Source of the DNA: Ustulina deusta
Taxonomy: Eukaryota; Ascomycota; Sordariomycetes; Xylariales; Xylariaceae
Length of the DNA stretch: 64,000 nucleotides
Direction: 5' to 3'
Assembly (NCBI GenBank): GCA_023159155.1
Contig: JAJNNX010000003.1
Location: 992,001-1,056,000 of the forward strand
The position numbers and the translations under genes were made by a program. Below, piece after piece: positions 25,505 through 37,000 of this stretch; the first letter of the stretch is position 1, and the number at the start of each line of letters is the position of its first letter. Below the pieces are notes generated by a model. The model saw nothing but the letters and a program-made list of their open reading frames with translations, did not search any database and was not told where the DNA came from.

Positions 25505-25968
25505 CTACCACAACCAAATGTCGTCGTTATCCTTCTGAAGGTTGCCCCTCTTCTGGACTTGATCCTTCTTCCAGAGCCAGATATCATCATTATCCTTCTG
25601 GAGTTCACCTCTCTTCTCGAGATCGGATTTCTTCCAAAGCCAAATATCATCATTATCCTTCTCTAGTTGGCTCTTCTTCCACAACCAAATATCATCGTTG
25701 TCCTTCTCAAGCTCGCCCTTCTTCTCAAAGTCGGCCTTCTTCCATAACCAGATGTCATCGTTGTCCTTCTCCAGCTGACCTTTCTTCCACAGCCAAATGT
25801 CGTCATTGTCCTTTTGTAGGTCTGAACGCTCTAAAATCACAATTAGCGTCAAATAACTGGAGGCAGATAGATACTCGACGCTTGTAACGTACTGTCTTCT
25901 CCAACTGGGAGGGCAGAAGCACAGGCAAATACCAAAGAGGCAGCAAGGGTAAGTTGTTTGAACTGCAT
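25505..25968 (-). CDS. secreted kexin-processed repeat precursor peptide (candidate dikaritin-type RiPP precursor)
   Basis: 133 residues from two exons (25968-25893, 25830-25505) split by a 62-nt GT..AG intron; frame sum correct. Residues 1-19 (MQFKQLTLAASLVFACASA) are a clear signal peptide, followed by LPVGED and then a Lys-Arg site. The rest is an array of six identical cores, DNDDIWLW, each preceded by a variable linker ending in Glu/Gln-Lys (for example GQLEK, SQLEK, GELEK) and, except for the last, followed by Lys-Lys. Extra dibasic sites (EKK, EKR, QKR) split the longer linkers. Lys-Arg and Lys-Lys sites are the cleavage points of kexin in the Golgi. The last core ends directly at the stop codon. 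This is the architecture of dikaritin precursors such as UstA. A UstYa-type gene starts 597 bp away on the opposite strand. I do not recognise this core from any named compound; an unmodified signalling peptide is the main alternative. Confidence 0.88.
25508..25810 (-). repeat. six-copy core-peptide repeat array
   Basis: Six copies of a 24-nt core unit encode the same eight residues, while the linkers between them vary in length (five or eleven residues between the Lys-Lys site and the next core) and sequence. Core codons differ silently between copies: the Leu codon is CTG, TTA, TTG, CTT, CTC and TTG, and the Ile, Asp and Asn codons alternate in their third base. Confidence 0.95.
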
Positions 25969-26564
25969 GTTGACAATTAACCAGATCTTCTAGGTCTTGG
26001 GATTTAGGAGGTGAGAGTAGTTAAGTGAACGAAGAGGTCTGATTGGGACTTCAATGCTCTTTAAGCGTGCGCTTCCTTTTCGGCCCTTCGGAAACGCGGG
26101 ATGTGCTCAGGATATGGCTTCTTCGCGACATATTCAAGGGCAGTCTGATCTTCACATTAGTCTTGCCAGAATCGCCGATGGGGCGATAGATTTGCGACAT
26201 TCCCCGCATTCTGTATCCAATACGATGAAGTAGAAGCATTCTCGCTGTCGGTGAGAATCCTATCTGTGGATAACTGTCACACGAGTACGCGTTGCTTTAG
26301 GAAGGTGAGCTGTTTAGTGCTGACGAAACATCTGCTTGCCAACATTCGATCGCTGTCGAAATCCTGATATCAGATACACTTCATGCACGCCATGACATTT
26401 CTTATCCCAGTGCTATTCTCTTAGCCACTCAGATCGTGCTCAGTTAAAACCATTCCGGCCTTCTTCTTATTATCCAGTGAATCCCGAGTGCACTTACTCG
26501 TTCACTTTTGTTTGGCTCTCAGTCGCCCGATCTTGTTCCTTATGCTACATCCTTGATTGATAAA
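25969..26564. promoter_or_regulatory. divergent promoter between repeat-peptide gene and UstYa-type gene
   Basis: 596 bp separate the two start codons, so both genes are probably driven from this one region. I see pyrimidine-rich leader sequence before the UstYa-type start, but no palindromic site that I could assign to a known cluster regulator. Confidence 0.55.
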
Positions 26565-27603
26565 ATGGGTGCAATTCAAAAGGAATCAAAACCGGCGTAC
26601 TCGCCTATTGCGGATGACCAGTCTGTGACTGAGTCAGATGATCTCTTATATGACGGCTTTAAGTCATTGCATACGAAGGAGTTTCGCCGGTCGCGATGGG
26701 TTATCTTGGGGGGTGTTTTGGCTTTTGTGGCATACTCTGTAGTTCTCGTCACAGCCTCTTCCATGTGGTTCAGAAAGGAACGGGTCCATGGCGCCAACGT
26801 CATTGACAGTAAGGGTCTCCGTATGTCTCCCATTCAAGTGCACGATACTAACTCCCCTCCAGCCCCGATAAGGAAACACATCAAGTACGAGCCTACGTAC
26901 TTTAGCCACACGGAAACCTCCAAAGACTATAAGCTCGTCGGAAAACCAAGCGATGAACTGGATAAAAACTGGAGCTCCATTATGCAGTACTTCTATGCTG
27001 AAGTTCCAAAGGAGTACATCCAGTCTCTTGACCGAGAGAGAGACAGCATTCGGCTACCGAATGGGAACTACTTGGCTAATTATGCTTTTATCCATCAATT
27101 GCACTGCCTGGTAGGTGATTTCATACTCGTATTTCATCTCCCAATGACCTCACACAATTCACAGAAACGTCTGCATCAATCCTACTTCCCGGAGCATTAC
27201 TGGCCAGACATGACTGAAGAGGAGAAAGAGTTGCAACTCGAGCACAGCTGTAAGTTTCTCTTCTTCGTTGCTTAGTTTCACATCTACTGACCCCATTCTA
27301 GTGCATTGCCTGCAGATGCTTGTGGAAGTCGTAATGTGCAAGGCCGATGAGACACCACTCACGATGATCTGGTTTGACGAAAGTATCTTACCTGGTGGAA
27401 ATAGGACAATTGCCCACGAGTGCAAGAACTGGGATACGCTGATCCAGGGAATGGAAGAAATTAAGGTTGACCCCTTCGAACCTGGGCTTTTAGTACATCC
27501 CAAGTACGGCCCTGTCGTGCCTGATGGGAGAAATACAACTCTGGATAATAGGATAGGATACGTCAAGCATGCTACACCTCTAGACCGGACGAAATGGCCT
27601 TGA
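26565..27603 (+). CDS. UstYa-family (DUF3328) membrane-anchored oxidase
   Basis: 310 residues from three exons (26565-27110, 27165-27249, 27302-27603), frame sum correct; introns are 54 and 52 nt. I chose the ATG at 26565 because the frame upstream lacks another ATG. Residues 1-44 are a cytosolic tail; about 45-69 (WVILGGVLAFVAYSVVLVTA) form one transmembrane segment; the rest would lie in the lumen. Both family-defining HxxHC motifs are present: HQLHC at about 177-181 and HSLHC at about 209-213, followed by CKADETPL, which matches the usual C(x)ADxTP ending. Introns 1 and 2 fall directly after and inside these two motifs. In ustiloxin and related pathways such enzymes oxidatively cyclise the released core peptide. 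Divergent pairing with a repeat precursor supports that role here. Confidence 0.92.
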
Positions 27604-29837
27604 AGAGAATATAAGTAGCCTAGCTTAGACTTGCGGAGTGTTATCGCCTCGGAGGGTGAGGCCAAAAATAAACCTCGATACGGTGCGTTCACATGTAAAG
27701 AACCAAGTTAAAGCCGCAAAACTCTTTCCATCTCTGTTACAGTTCCTACAGTTGGTGGTACTATAGTAAGATTGGGGTAGATAACAAAGGTAATTGACAT
27801 ACATTCACTGTGAGGGACAGTAAATAAATAGCACTGTCCTTCGTATCTTGCCACAATACCACAATTAACTACTGTTATTATATTACTTAGCTGGCTTCAT
27901 AATAAGCTTCTTTTAAAACGTTTGAAATATACATATAAGTGGCATGTTGTTTCTAACGGTAAATTTGCTGCTTAGTATGGGAAAAGCGCCAGATTGGCGA
28001 ATGGCCCGGCACTATAGCAAAGAAAAGGAAAAGAAAAAGAAAAAAAGAAAAAAAGAGGGAGGAGGGGAAGAGGGGCCTCGCAACTGCCTTTCTGTCTAGA
28101 ATAGCCCTCATATATTCTGGTTGACAGTAACGACTAACATAAAATGAGCTGTCTAGCGAATACCGACAGCGCTGTGAGGAGTTGAACCCAACTCACTAGA
28201 TAGCGATAGCTACTCAGGAATACATTCATAATCGTATGCCATGTAGCCTAGTAGTAAACGGTAGTTGAAACCTATAGTTCAAAACCATTGTTCAAAACTG
28301 AAGTTAAAGCGAAGTTAAAGCTGTAATATAAAAGTGCCTGCTGGAATTAATTTCTGTGCTGCAGCACCGTTTTAAGCGGAGCACCGGAACGCGCTAATAT
28401 CTAAAGCGCTCCAGTTAATTAAACGATAAATTTGCGGCTCACCAATTCCACTAACTTTTACGGAACGCGCCAGATTAGGAGAGGTATATTTACGGCAAAT
28501 ATACCACTCCTATGCCCACTACATGGCAGTATAGTATATAATTACACTATCTAGGTAGTTGTGCGAGGTTAATTCTCACGATATTCAGCTTTGCTTGTCA
28601 TCACATGATGATGGTGCTAATATCAGGATTGCACGCTCCGAAGTTTGAAGCCCAAGTCAGAAATCTTATGGCTTGGCAGCTCTACTATTAAATCCCAGGT
28701 TGAAAATACCTCCCGCTTGGCTTCTCGAACTGCACTACACTAAAGTCTGGGAGGTGGACGTGCTGGATTTGGTTAGTTTTAGCGCCAGGGAAGCCGGATC
28801 TTCTGCGCTAACGATGTCTTTCGTTGCAATAGTTGATGGGGCCTAGATCCTGTTATGCAGCCACATTCCTCTGATCTACCGGTATCGCGAGCTGTCACGG
28901 CAAGATCCGCAACCTCCAGCACCCTTATCTCGGCTCCTACATCTTGGATCAAGATCTTCTTGCAGCTCCTAGCTTCCCACGTTTTAGGTAATACAACAAA
29001 AGCAAGTAGCTGGGGATTAAACAAACAACGTAGGTGTGCAGTATTATCTCATGTTCATAAAGCTTACCTATTATTCAGTGATTCAGTGCCCCTTTGCAAA
29101 GACCCCACCAGCTGTAATTGTCCGCACTTAGCGCAATCCTGCACTTAGAGCCGCGTGCTACTCGATTCTAACAACAATACTAGAGCCTAGATCGCGTGTC
29201 GATCTACATTTGTATTTGTATTTGTATTTCACCTGGGAACTTCAAGATTTCGTTTTGCTTTGTTTTCAGCTCAACGATCCGCAGGCCGCACGGGCCATTC
29301 CCCATTGGCTTCTCTCCGACCCGACGGCTTGAGAACTGACGATTTGTGCAGAGTAACTTGCGGTGGCGATTACTACGTGGGCTGAGTCCGCATTCAGCAC
29401 TCAATCGTGGCAGATCTAGCCAGATGACGACATCCAAACGTCTGAACGGGCGGCGAAACATATTGGTCTTAAGTGCACTTCAGACCTCATCGAGCTGACA
29501 AATCATGGGTCTAGTCTCCTTCGCACCGTAAATAGGTCGTTCGTAGTATTATTGGCGCAATATATTGGGGACTAGTCGAGGGCGAGGGGGTGTGTTGTTG
29601 AAAATGTGCTCCGGAAAGGAGGGTATCACGGAACTAGCCGCTTCAGCAGTTGTGTATATAATATACTTGGCTATGGCCTCGACTTCATGATAATTCCATG
29701 CTCCATCGCCACCAGCAAACCTATCTCTCCGCTCTATCAAGCATTCTAGTCTTCTCTATCAATAGGCTATCCTTAGACAACCAACAGGTTTCTATTTCCA
29801 TTCTCCAAGACTCATCTTTTGAACACCCCAAGGCACA
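27604..29837. other. intergenic, no supported gene
   Basis: About 2.2 kb. There is an A/G-rich run near 28020-28070 (AAAGAAAAAG-type low complexity). No second UstYa gene, P450, methyltransferase or peptidase was found, so the precursor/UstYa pair has no obvious further partner on this side. Confidence 0.45.
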
Positions 29838-30569
29838 ATGCAGTTTGCTACTCTCACTCTCGCCGCACTCTCGATCGGCTCCGTTCTTGGGTCACCGACT
29901 GTAATAGGCCTCAGCGAGCCCAAGGTCCTAACCAGCGCGATTGGTGCCGTTTCCAACTCCAAATCTGCCGTTGACACTCAACTGGTCATTATCCGTACGC
30001 TTATCCATTCTCTTAACCGCTATCCTGCCCAACCTCAAGCTAATTCTTCCTCAGAAAACTTGGTGCAAACTACCGTCAACGACGCGGCTATCCCAGCCCT
30101 CCGAGCATCTCTGAATAACATCGCAGCGGAAATCACCAGCGTCACCAACTTCGTTGTGCCCCTCGTGACTGACGTCGCCCTGCCCCTAGCTCAACAGGAG
30201 CTGGACAACCTCCCTGGCTTTGTCACGAACGTGAAGGGCATCGCTGGAGATGTCCAATATACCGCCAATTTTATCCTTGCTAATCTTTCTCAACGTAGGT
30301 TGTTTTCAAAATTCATGCTCTATCATCATGCCAAACACCAATGCTAATATCAAACAATAGAAACGTTGTTACTTGTCAAGACCGAGGTCCTTTTGGTCCT
30401 TGCTACTATCAACCCCTTCGTTCAACCTGTCATTCAATTCGCCAGCTCGGCTATCGTAGAAACCTCTGGTCCTTCGACCAACACTATCGCGGTGACAATT
30501 GCTACAACTCAAGATATCGCTAGTCAGATTCAAGGACCTATCACTGCAGCTTTCAACAAGCTTGTCTAG
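29838..30569 (+). CDS. small secreted protein of unknown function
   Basis: 201 residues from three exons (29838-29994, 30055-30294, 30361-30569). The first intron is 60 nt without a stop, so it could also be retained. Residues 1-18 (MQFATLTLAALSIGSVLG) form a signal peptide. The remainder is rich in Ala, Val, Thr, Asn and Leu and looks like amphipathic helices (for example ALRASLNNIAAEITSVTNFV), with no Cys in the mature part and a low charge. This resembles hydrophobic-surface-binding or cell-wall proteins of fungi, but I cannot assign a family. It lies 348 bp from a RIP-mutated retrotransposon, a setting common for effector-like genes. Confidence 0.7.
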
Positions 30570-30916
30570 ATTAACGTCATGCCAAGCATATTAGAGTACA
30601 GGCACACTCTCTGTATCTACATCCTACCTACATGCTTCATCTTTGACTTTTACCCCTACAAGCGTTAGTCTTATATAAGACCTACTAGCGAGATTATTCA
30701 TAGATATTAATAGCGTTAAGATCGCATTATACTATATAACTACGATTTTTTATTAATTTATCATAGAATAAAGTAACAGCTCTATAAGAACAAAAACGAT
30801 AATCCGGGGGTTTTTATGGGCAAGGGTGACATAAGAAAATTCTTTTATATAGGTGGTAAGTAGTATTGAGGGTTTTATTTTCGGATACCAAAATTTCGAG
30901 TCCTGGATGTTTCCAT

Positions 30917-31046
30917 TATCAAAACCAGGAGGCTGGGATACTTACGATCTATATGCTGTATATAAGACTTTTATATCTGCCACCTACTTATATTATAATT
31001 TAGATTTCTAAATAATTAATAGGATTATTATGTACTTCTTTTGATA
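30917..31046 (+). repeat. 5' LTR of copia element
   Basis: 130 bp, starting TATCAAAACC and ending CTTTTGATA. It aligns with the 3' LTR without gaps, with 15 differences, all transitions. The ancestral ends were probably TGTC...GACA, giving the usual TG...CA termini. Confidence 0.93.
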
Positions 31047-31058
31047 GGTTATGAGCCC
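31047..31058 (+). other. tRNA primer-binding site (half-tRNA iMet type)
   Basis: GGTTATGAGCCC begins directly after the 5' LTR. It is complementary to GGGCTCATAACC, the anticodon-loop region of initiator tRNA-Met, as in copia-type elements that prime from an internal tRNA fragment rather than its 3' CCA end. Confidence 0.8.
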
Positions 31059-34000
31059 GGACGCTTACTTTAATACACCTTATCTATTAAAGATTAAATT
31101 TTTTAAAACTAATAACTTATTAATTTTTGATTTTATATACGATACGTATTAGAATTCCAATTTTTTGTTAAACAATAAAATGTTTTTTTTAAAATCCAAA
31201 GGTTAGAAACAAAAATTGTTCTATTAAATCAGAAGATTAAACCTATAAATTTTTTAATTAAGATAAGGGCTAAAAGACTTTTTATAACTAGCTACTAAAA
31301 ATTTTTTAATATTAACTTTTTTTTTTTAAATATTACTAAATTTAAAACTAAAAAACTAATTAGTATTAGGAATTAAAATGTTTATAAATACTTAATATAA
31401 TTTCTGTAAAAAGAGCTAGATTATTTTTTTTTATATATATTGTTTTTTAGTACTAGAATTTTCTTATGTTTTGCTACTAAACTGTTAAGCTTGCCTAATC
31501 ATTTTTTATTTTAAAAAAATTTGAATAATTCTAATAACAATTTAAGCAGCAACTATATTAACAATCCGCTACTACTTAGCTTTAAATTTTTTATATTGTT
31601 TAAAATATCTATTTGCTTGTTAATACTGAGTGACTAAGAACTATTTAGCTTTAAAATAAATATATTGCTTTTATAGCTAAATATATTTTTATCTATTTTG
31701 TACTTATATTTCGACAATATTTGGTTAGATAGTAATAGTTTATTGGACTTAATTTTTTTATTATAAACTTAGATAACCTGGTTTATTATTACTTATAATT
31801 AGATAACTAAAAAATAACTTAATTGTTATTCTATTTTAACTACTATTTCTAGTCCTAAAGCATTTTTTGTTGTTTTAATAACTTACTATTATATTATTTA
31901 TTAATTTAAAAAATATTTTAATATTTTTGCTAGCAATAATAGCAAAAACGTAGATATTTTTGGAATAGAATTAATATTTTTTGGTTTTTCTAAAATAGAA
32001 TTGATTTTTTCTGGCTTTTTAGATTTACTACTAAACTTTTTAAAAGATGTTGTTGAAAATACTTTAAAAAAACTTAAGAAAGTACTTTTTTTAGATACTT
32101 TAAAATAGTGGCTAAAATAGAGTTAAGATATAAAAAAAAAACTTATAATAAGCGGGTTTGGATAACTTTTATTTAATAGTTTTTAAATAATAATACTAGT
32201 ATAACGGAACAAAAAAAGCAAAAAAAGTTTTATAACTCGAAAAAATAAGTAGCTTAACAAATATAATATGGCATATGCTATAATTTATAGTAGATTTTTA
32301 ATAAATGTTTATTATTAAGTATAATCTACTGCTAAAAATCTTTTTAATATACTGGTACTTATTTGGGTAAAACTTTTTGCTATTTATAAACTTAAAAGTA
32401 AAGCTTAATTTATTTAATACTTTTAATAATGGGAAAAAACTACTTTAGAAATTATAGGAGAAATTATATAATTTATAGTAGTATTTTAATAGATTTAAGT
32501 AGATATAATAGAACTTGATCCTGTTTTAGCGTAGCTATACTTATATATTATTTAAAAATTTATTAATAGACTTAGTTTTAAATTTAACTTTTTTTTTATT
32601 ACTTAGGAACTAAGCGTAACTAAAATACTAGTTTATAATACTGCTAATCCTTTTTAAATAATATAAGCAGCTGTTATTTTAGAAAAAGTAACCAACGCTA
32701 CTGTACGATTCAAACAAAGCTAAAAAGAACAAGTATTATAGATTATATTTTTAGCTACTAAGGCTAACTTATTTTTTTTTTTAAATAATAAACAGAAACT
32801 TTGCAAGTTTTGCTACAAACTATACTTTGGAGTTTGCTATAAAAAGTACCTAGAACTAAAGCCTACCGGTTAGGATGAAGAAATGTGCTGTAAATATGCC
32901 AAATAGCATGAAGAGAAACTAAAAAAGCTGAAATTAAAGAACAACTTAGCTATAAAGAAGGAAATAATAAACTTTGCAATACTTTTAGCAGCTATACTAT
33001 AATCTAACTTTTTTTAGCTTTCTTTTGAACATACTATTTTTATAGCTTATATATTTGCAATTTTTGAGCAACTTTTTATTGTTTTAACTTAACTTGGACT
33101 ATTATTTTTTATGTTTTAAGGATTTAGTTAAACTATATTTTAAAAGAACAAAATATAAGGTAACTAGATCTAGAAAAATAATAACCTAAAAGCAGCAAAA
33201 AAACTGCTTAATAATATTTTTAAGGAAAGTTGCTTTATAGATATTATTGGAGTATTATTTATAGTTATAACATAGGATAGAGCTGTAAACCTAGCAAAAA
33301 CCCTAAAAGAAGCACTAGTTATTAATAGCGGTACAAATATTCTAATGATTTTAAATTAAAACGGCTTTATTAATTTTTATAACGCACCCTATCTAGCAAT
33401 AATAAGAATTGGTAGATTAGTAATATAGCTTATTTAATGAGGAGACTATACTTTTACTAGTATAGTTGATAAAAAAGAAAAAATTATTATATTTAGGAAC
33501 GTTATATACTGTCTATTAATCGGAGCAAACCTTATTTCTATTTTCTATCTAGTTGGACTTAGTGCTAAATTTTTTTTTTGAAGTAATAAAGCGTATGTTT
33601 TAAAAAAAAACCAAATATTTTTGAGAAAAACAGAATATAATAGCTTATATTTAGTTGATTAACCTAATTCGAATATAAAGGCTACTACTGCTGCTTTTGC
33701 AGCCTACTTATTTTATAACCTTGAACTAGCTCTATAATACAAACAATTTGGATATGTTAGTAAATCTTTTATTAAAAAACTAATAAAGGCAAGGCATATT
33801 CAGCCTTAAAAGCCTAATTATATTTGTGAACATTATATTTAAATAAAAATAAAGGAAATACTATACTTAGGAAATCTCCAACAAGGCACTTATTTATTTA
33901 AATTATTATATGTAAATATAATAGAAATACCTAAGAATACTTTTAAAAGATATAAAGGATCTATTTATTTTGCTATTATTTATTGCAACTTTTTTGAAAT

Positions 34001-37000
34001 AACCTAGATATTATTGCTTAAAAGTAAAGCAGAATTTACTAAGGCTTTTAAAGCGTTCCTAAAATATTACAAATGTTTTAAATATAGATATTATATATTT
34101 ACTTTGGATAAAGCTAGAGAAAATACTAGTAAAGAACTAGAGTACTTTTGTTAGAGCTGAGGAATCTAAATGCTATTTACTGCTATAAAGCAATATTAAT
34201 AGGGTAGCATTTATGAAAGAGCAATTGGTATTTATAAAACTATTATAATATTAATAATAGGACAGGCTATAAATAATGGGATACCTTAAAAATACTGGCT
34301 TATTATTGCCTAGATAGCTTGCTATACTATGATTTATTAATTTAGTAACTGACTTGGAATATTATTATATAAAAAATAGTTTGGCTGGATACTAGCATAT
34401 GACTATATAGTGCTTGTTAGAACTAATGGACGGTATTTCTAACCAAACAAAAAGGGGTCGGCATTCACAGAAAAGACTCTACCCTATAAGATGCTTAGAT
34501 ACTAAAATTAGAGCTTATACAACTTTATAATTTTTTTTGAAAGCGGGAAAGTAGTAAATACTAATAATATGAGCTTTTTTTAAAAGATTCTCTATTAGCT
34601 GCTAGATCAAATATAGCTAAAGATCAGCAATAGAAAACAGGTTTAATAGAACTTATATAACAAAATCATTAAGGATACCTTAAAGAGCCTTATTTAGAAA
34701 GAGATTTTAAGGGGGACAACCAAGTTTCTTTACGCTATTACTAATAATAATGAACCTGCTCCAAAGAAAAAAAGAATGCTTTTTATACTATTAGGATTAT
34801 TTATTATAGATAGTATACCAAATAATACCCCTAGTACTATACCTAGTAATACTCCAAGCGTTACCCTATCTATAATAAGCAATAGTTAGGAACCTAGCAA
34901 CTTTGATATATTTTTAAACAATAAAAACAACTTTGACTATTTTAGCTAATTTTCTAATAATAATAATAATAATTCTAATCATACTTCTAATATGTCTTTT
35001 TCTAATATACTAAAAGGAAATAATAGTAGCAATCATAGTAAAAAAGATAGTGCTTAATCTAAGATTTATGTTTTGGAACAATTAAAAGAGCTTATGTTAT
35101 AACTTAGGCATAATAGAATTTGTTTTTAGAACTATAAATATTAACTAGTTGCTTTTTACCTTATTGCTATTGCACTAGGAGCTATAAGAACAACTGAAAT
35201 TACTAAACTAATAAGCTATAAAGCTATAAAACGCAGTTTTTACTAGATAGAGTGGCGCAAAGCTATGGGTAATGAATATGGCTTACTAGTTGATAATCTG
35301 ACCTAGGAAATAGTTACTAAACCGCCTAATGCTAAAGTGCTATTTAGCAAATAAGTATATAAACTCAAGCGTAATAAAATAGGCAAAATTATCTAATATA
35401 AAGCTAGATAGGTAGTCAGAAGCTTTAAACAATAAAATAGAATAGACTACTATGAGATTTTTGTTTTAGTAGTTAAACCTATAAGCTATAAGATTCTATT
35501 TACTATTACTACTACTTTAGACCTTAAAATCTATTAAATAGATATTAAAACAGTATTTTTATATAAAAAAGTTACAAAAAATATCTATATAGAATAGCTA
35601 TTTAAATTTGTTTAGGACCTAACTAAGGTCTGCAAGCTAAATAAAGCATTTTATAGGCTTAAGCAGGCATTTAGAGTGTAGTACAAAACATTGGCAATAT
35701 TTTTAAAAAGTTTAGGATTTAGTAGTTTAAACTTAAACACTAGTGTTTTTATTTAAAATAACTATTATATTGCTATTTATATTAATAATCTATTAATTAT
35801 TAGCCTAAAAACTTTAAAAATTAATAATATTAAATAAGCTTTAAGCAAGAAGTTCTAAATAAACAATTTAGGACTAGCTAAATTTTACCTAAGCATAGCT
35901 ATTAAATAAGACTAATTATGCCGCACTTTAAAGTTGTTATAACAAGCCTATCTAAAGAAAGTCCTTATAAAATTTGGCTTCTGGGACCTAAATAAACCTA
36001 AGTATAAAAAAGCAAAACTAACTTATACTCTAATTTCTATAAATATTAAAGTACCTAAAAAAAACTTTATTGTAGTAATAATAAATCAAGAATAGTATTA
36101 AAAAGCTATTAGCTCTTTTATATATACAATACTAAGGACCAAACCAGATATTACTTTTGCTATTTTTAAATATAGCAAGTATATAGCAAAGCTAAATGCC
36201 TCCTATATTAAAGCAGTAAAACAAATATTCAGATACCTAATAACTACAATTAATCTAAAATTAGTATATAAAAAAAGGAAGATTAACTTATAAAGCTACA
36301 CTAATTTAGACTAGAGAGCTTATAAAAAGACTTACTGCTTGATTTTAAAGTATATCTTTAACTTAGGAAGCAGAGCAGTAAACTAGAGTTCAAAACGTTA
36401 ACTAACAGTCTTACTGTCATCTTTTGAAATAGAACTCAAAGGTTAAACATAAGTTTTAAAAAAAACTATATAAATAAAGAGACTTTTGACTAAACTAAAC
36501 GCTAAAGTTAGTGATATACTAATAATTATTTATAGTAATAACTAAAGGGCTATCTCAGCAGCTTACAACCTATTACCATATAGAAAAAGAAAACATATAA
36601 ATATTTAGAATAAATAGTATTAAGAATAAGTTATTATAAAGCAAGTCGATTTCAAATATATATTTACCTTAGACTAAGTAGTAGATAGACTTACAAAGCT
36701 ACTACCTAAACTAGCTTTCAAAAAATTTAGAAAATTTTTAGGGCTCAAATAGTAGTTTGGCTAAAACTGACTAATAGTCTATGCATAAGACTAACAAAAA
36801 ACTTTTTTAATTTAATATAAAATTATTTCTTACTGCTATAACACTTAAAACTTATAACTTAATAGAAAATCATTTTTATAACTTTAAACAATATTTATTA
36901 AAACTATTATAGGCCAAAAAAAAAAATAATACCTAATTTAACAAAAATAGATAATAATAACATAAGAAATACTAAAACAAAAATTATAAAGCATTTAAGG

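Noticed and set aside
25505..25810. CRISPR array as an explanation for the regular repeats
   Set aside because: The repeats are coding, codon-varied and lack constant repeats with unique spacers; the genome is fungal.
25462..25887. 141-codon plus-strand repeat frame (Cys/Pro/Ser-rich)
   Set aside because: It is the complement of the core-repeat gene. The minus strand has the signal peptide, intron, dibasic sites and silent core variation; the plus-strand frame has none of these.
27604..29837. A second UstYa gene or other tailoring enzyme to the right of the pair
   Set aside because: I looked for HxxHC motifs and for P450, methyltransferase and peptidase signatures on both strands and found none.
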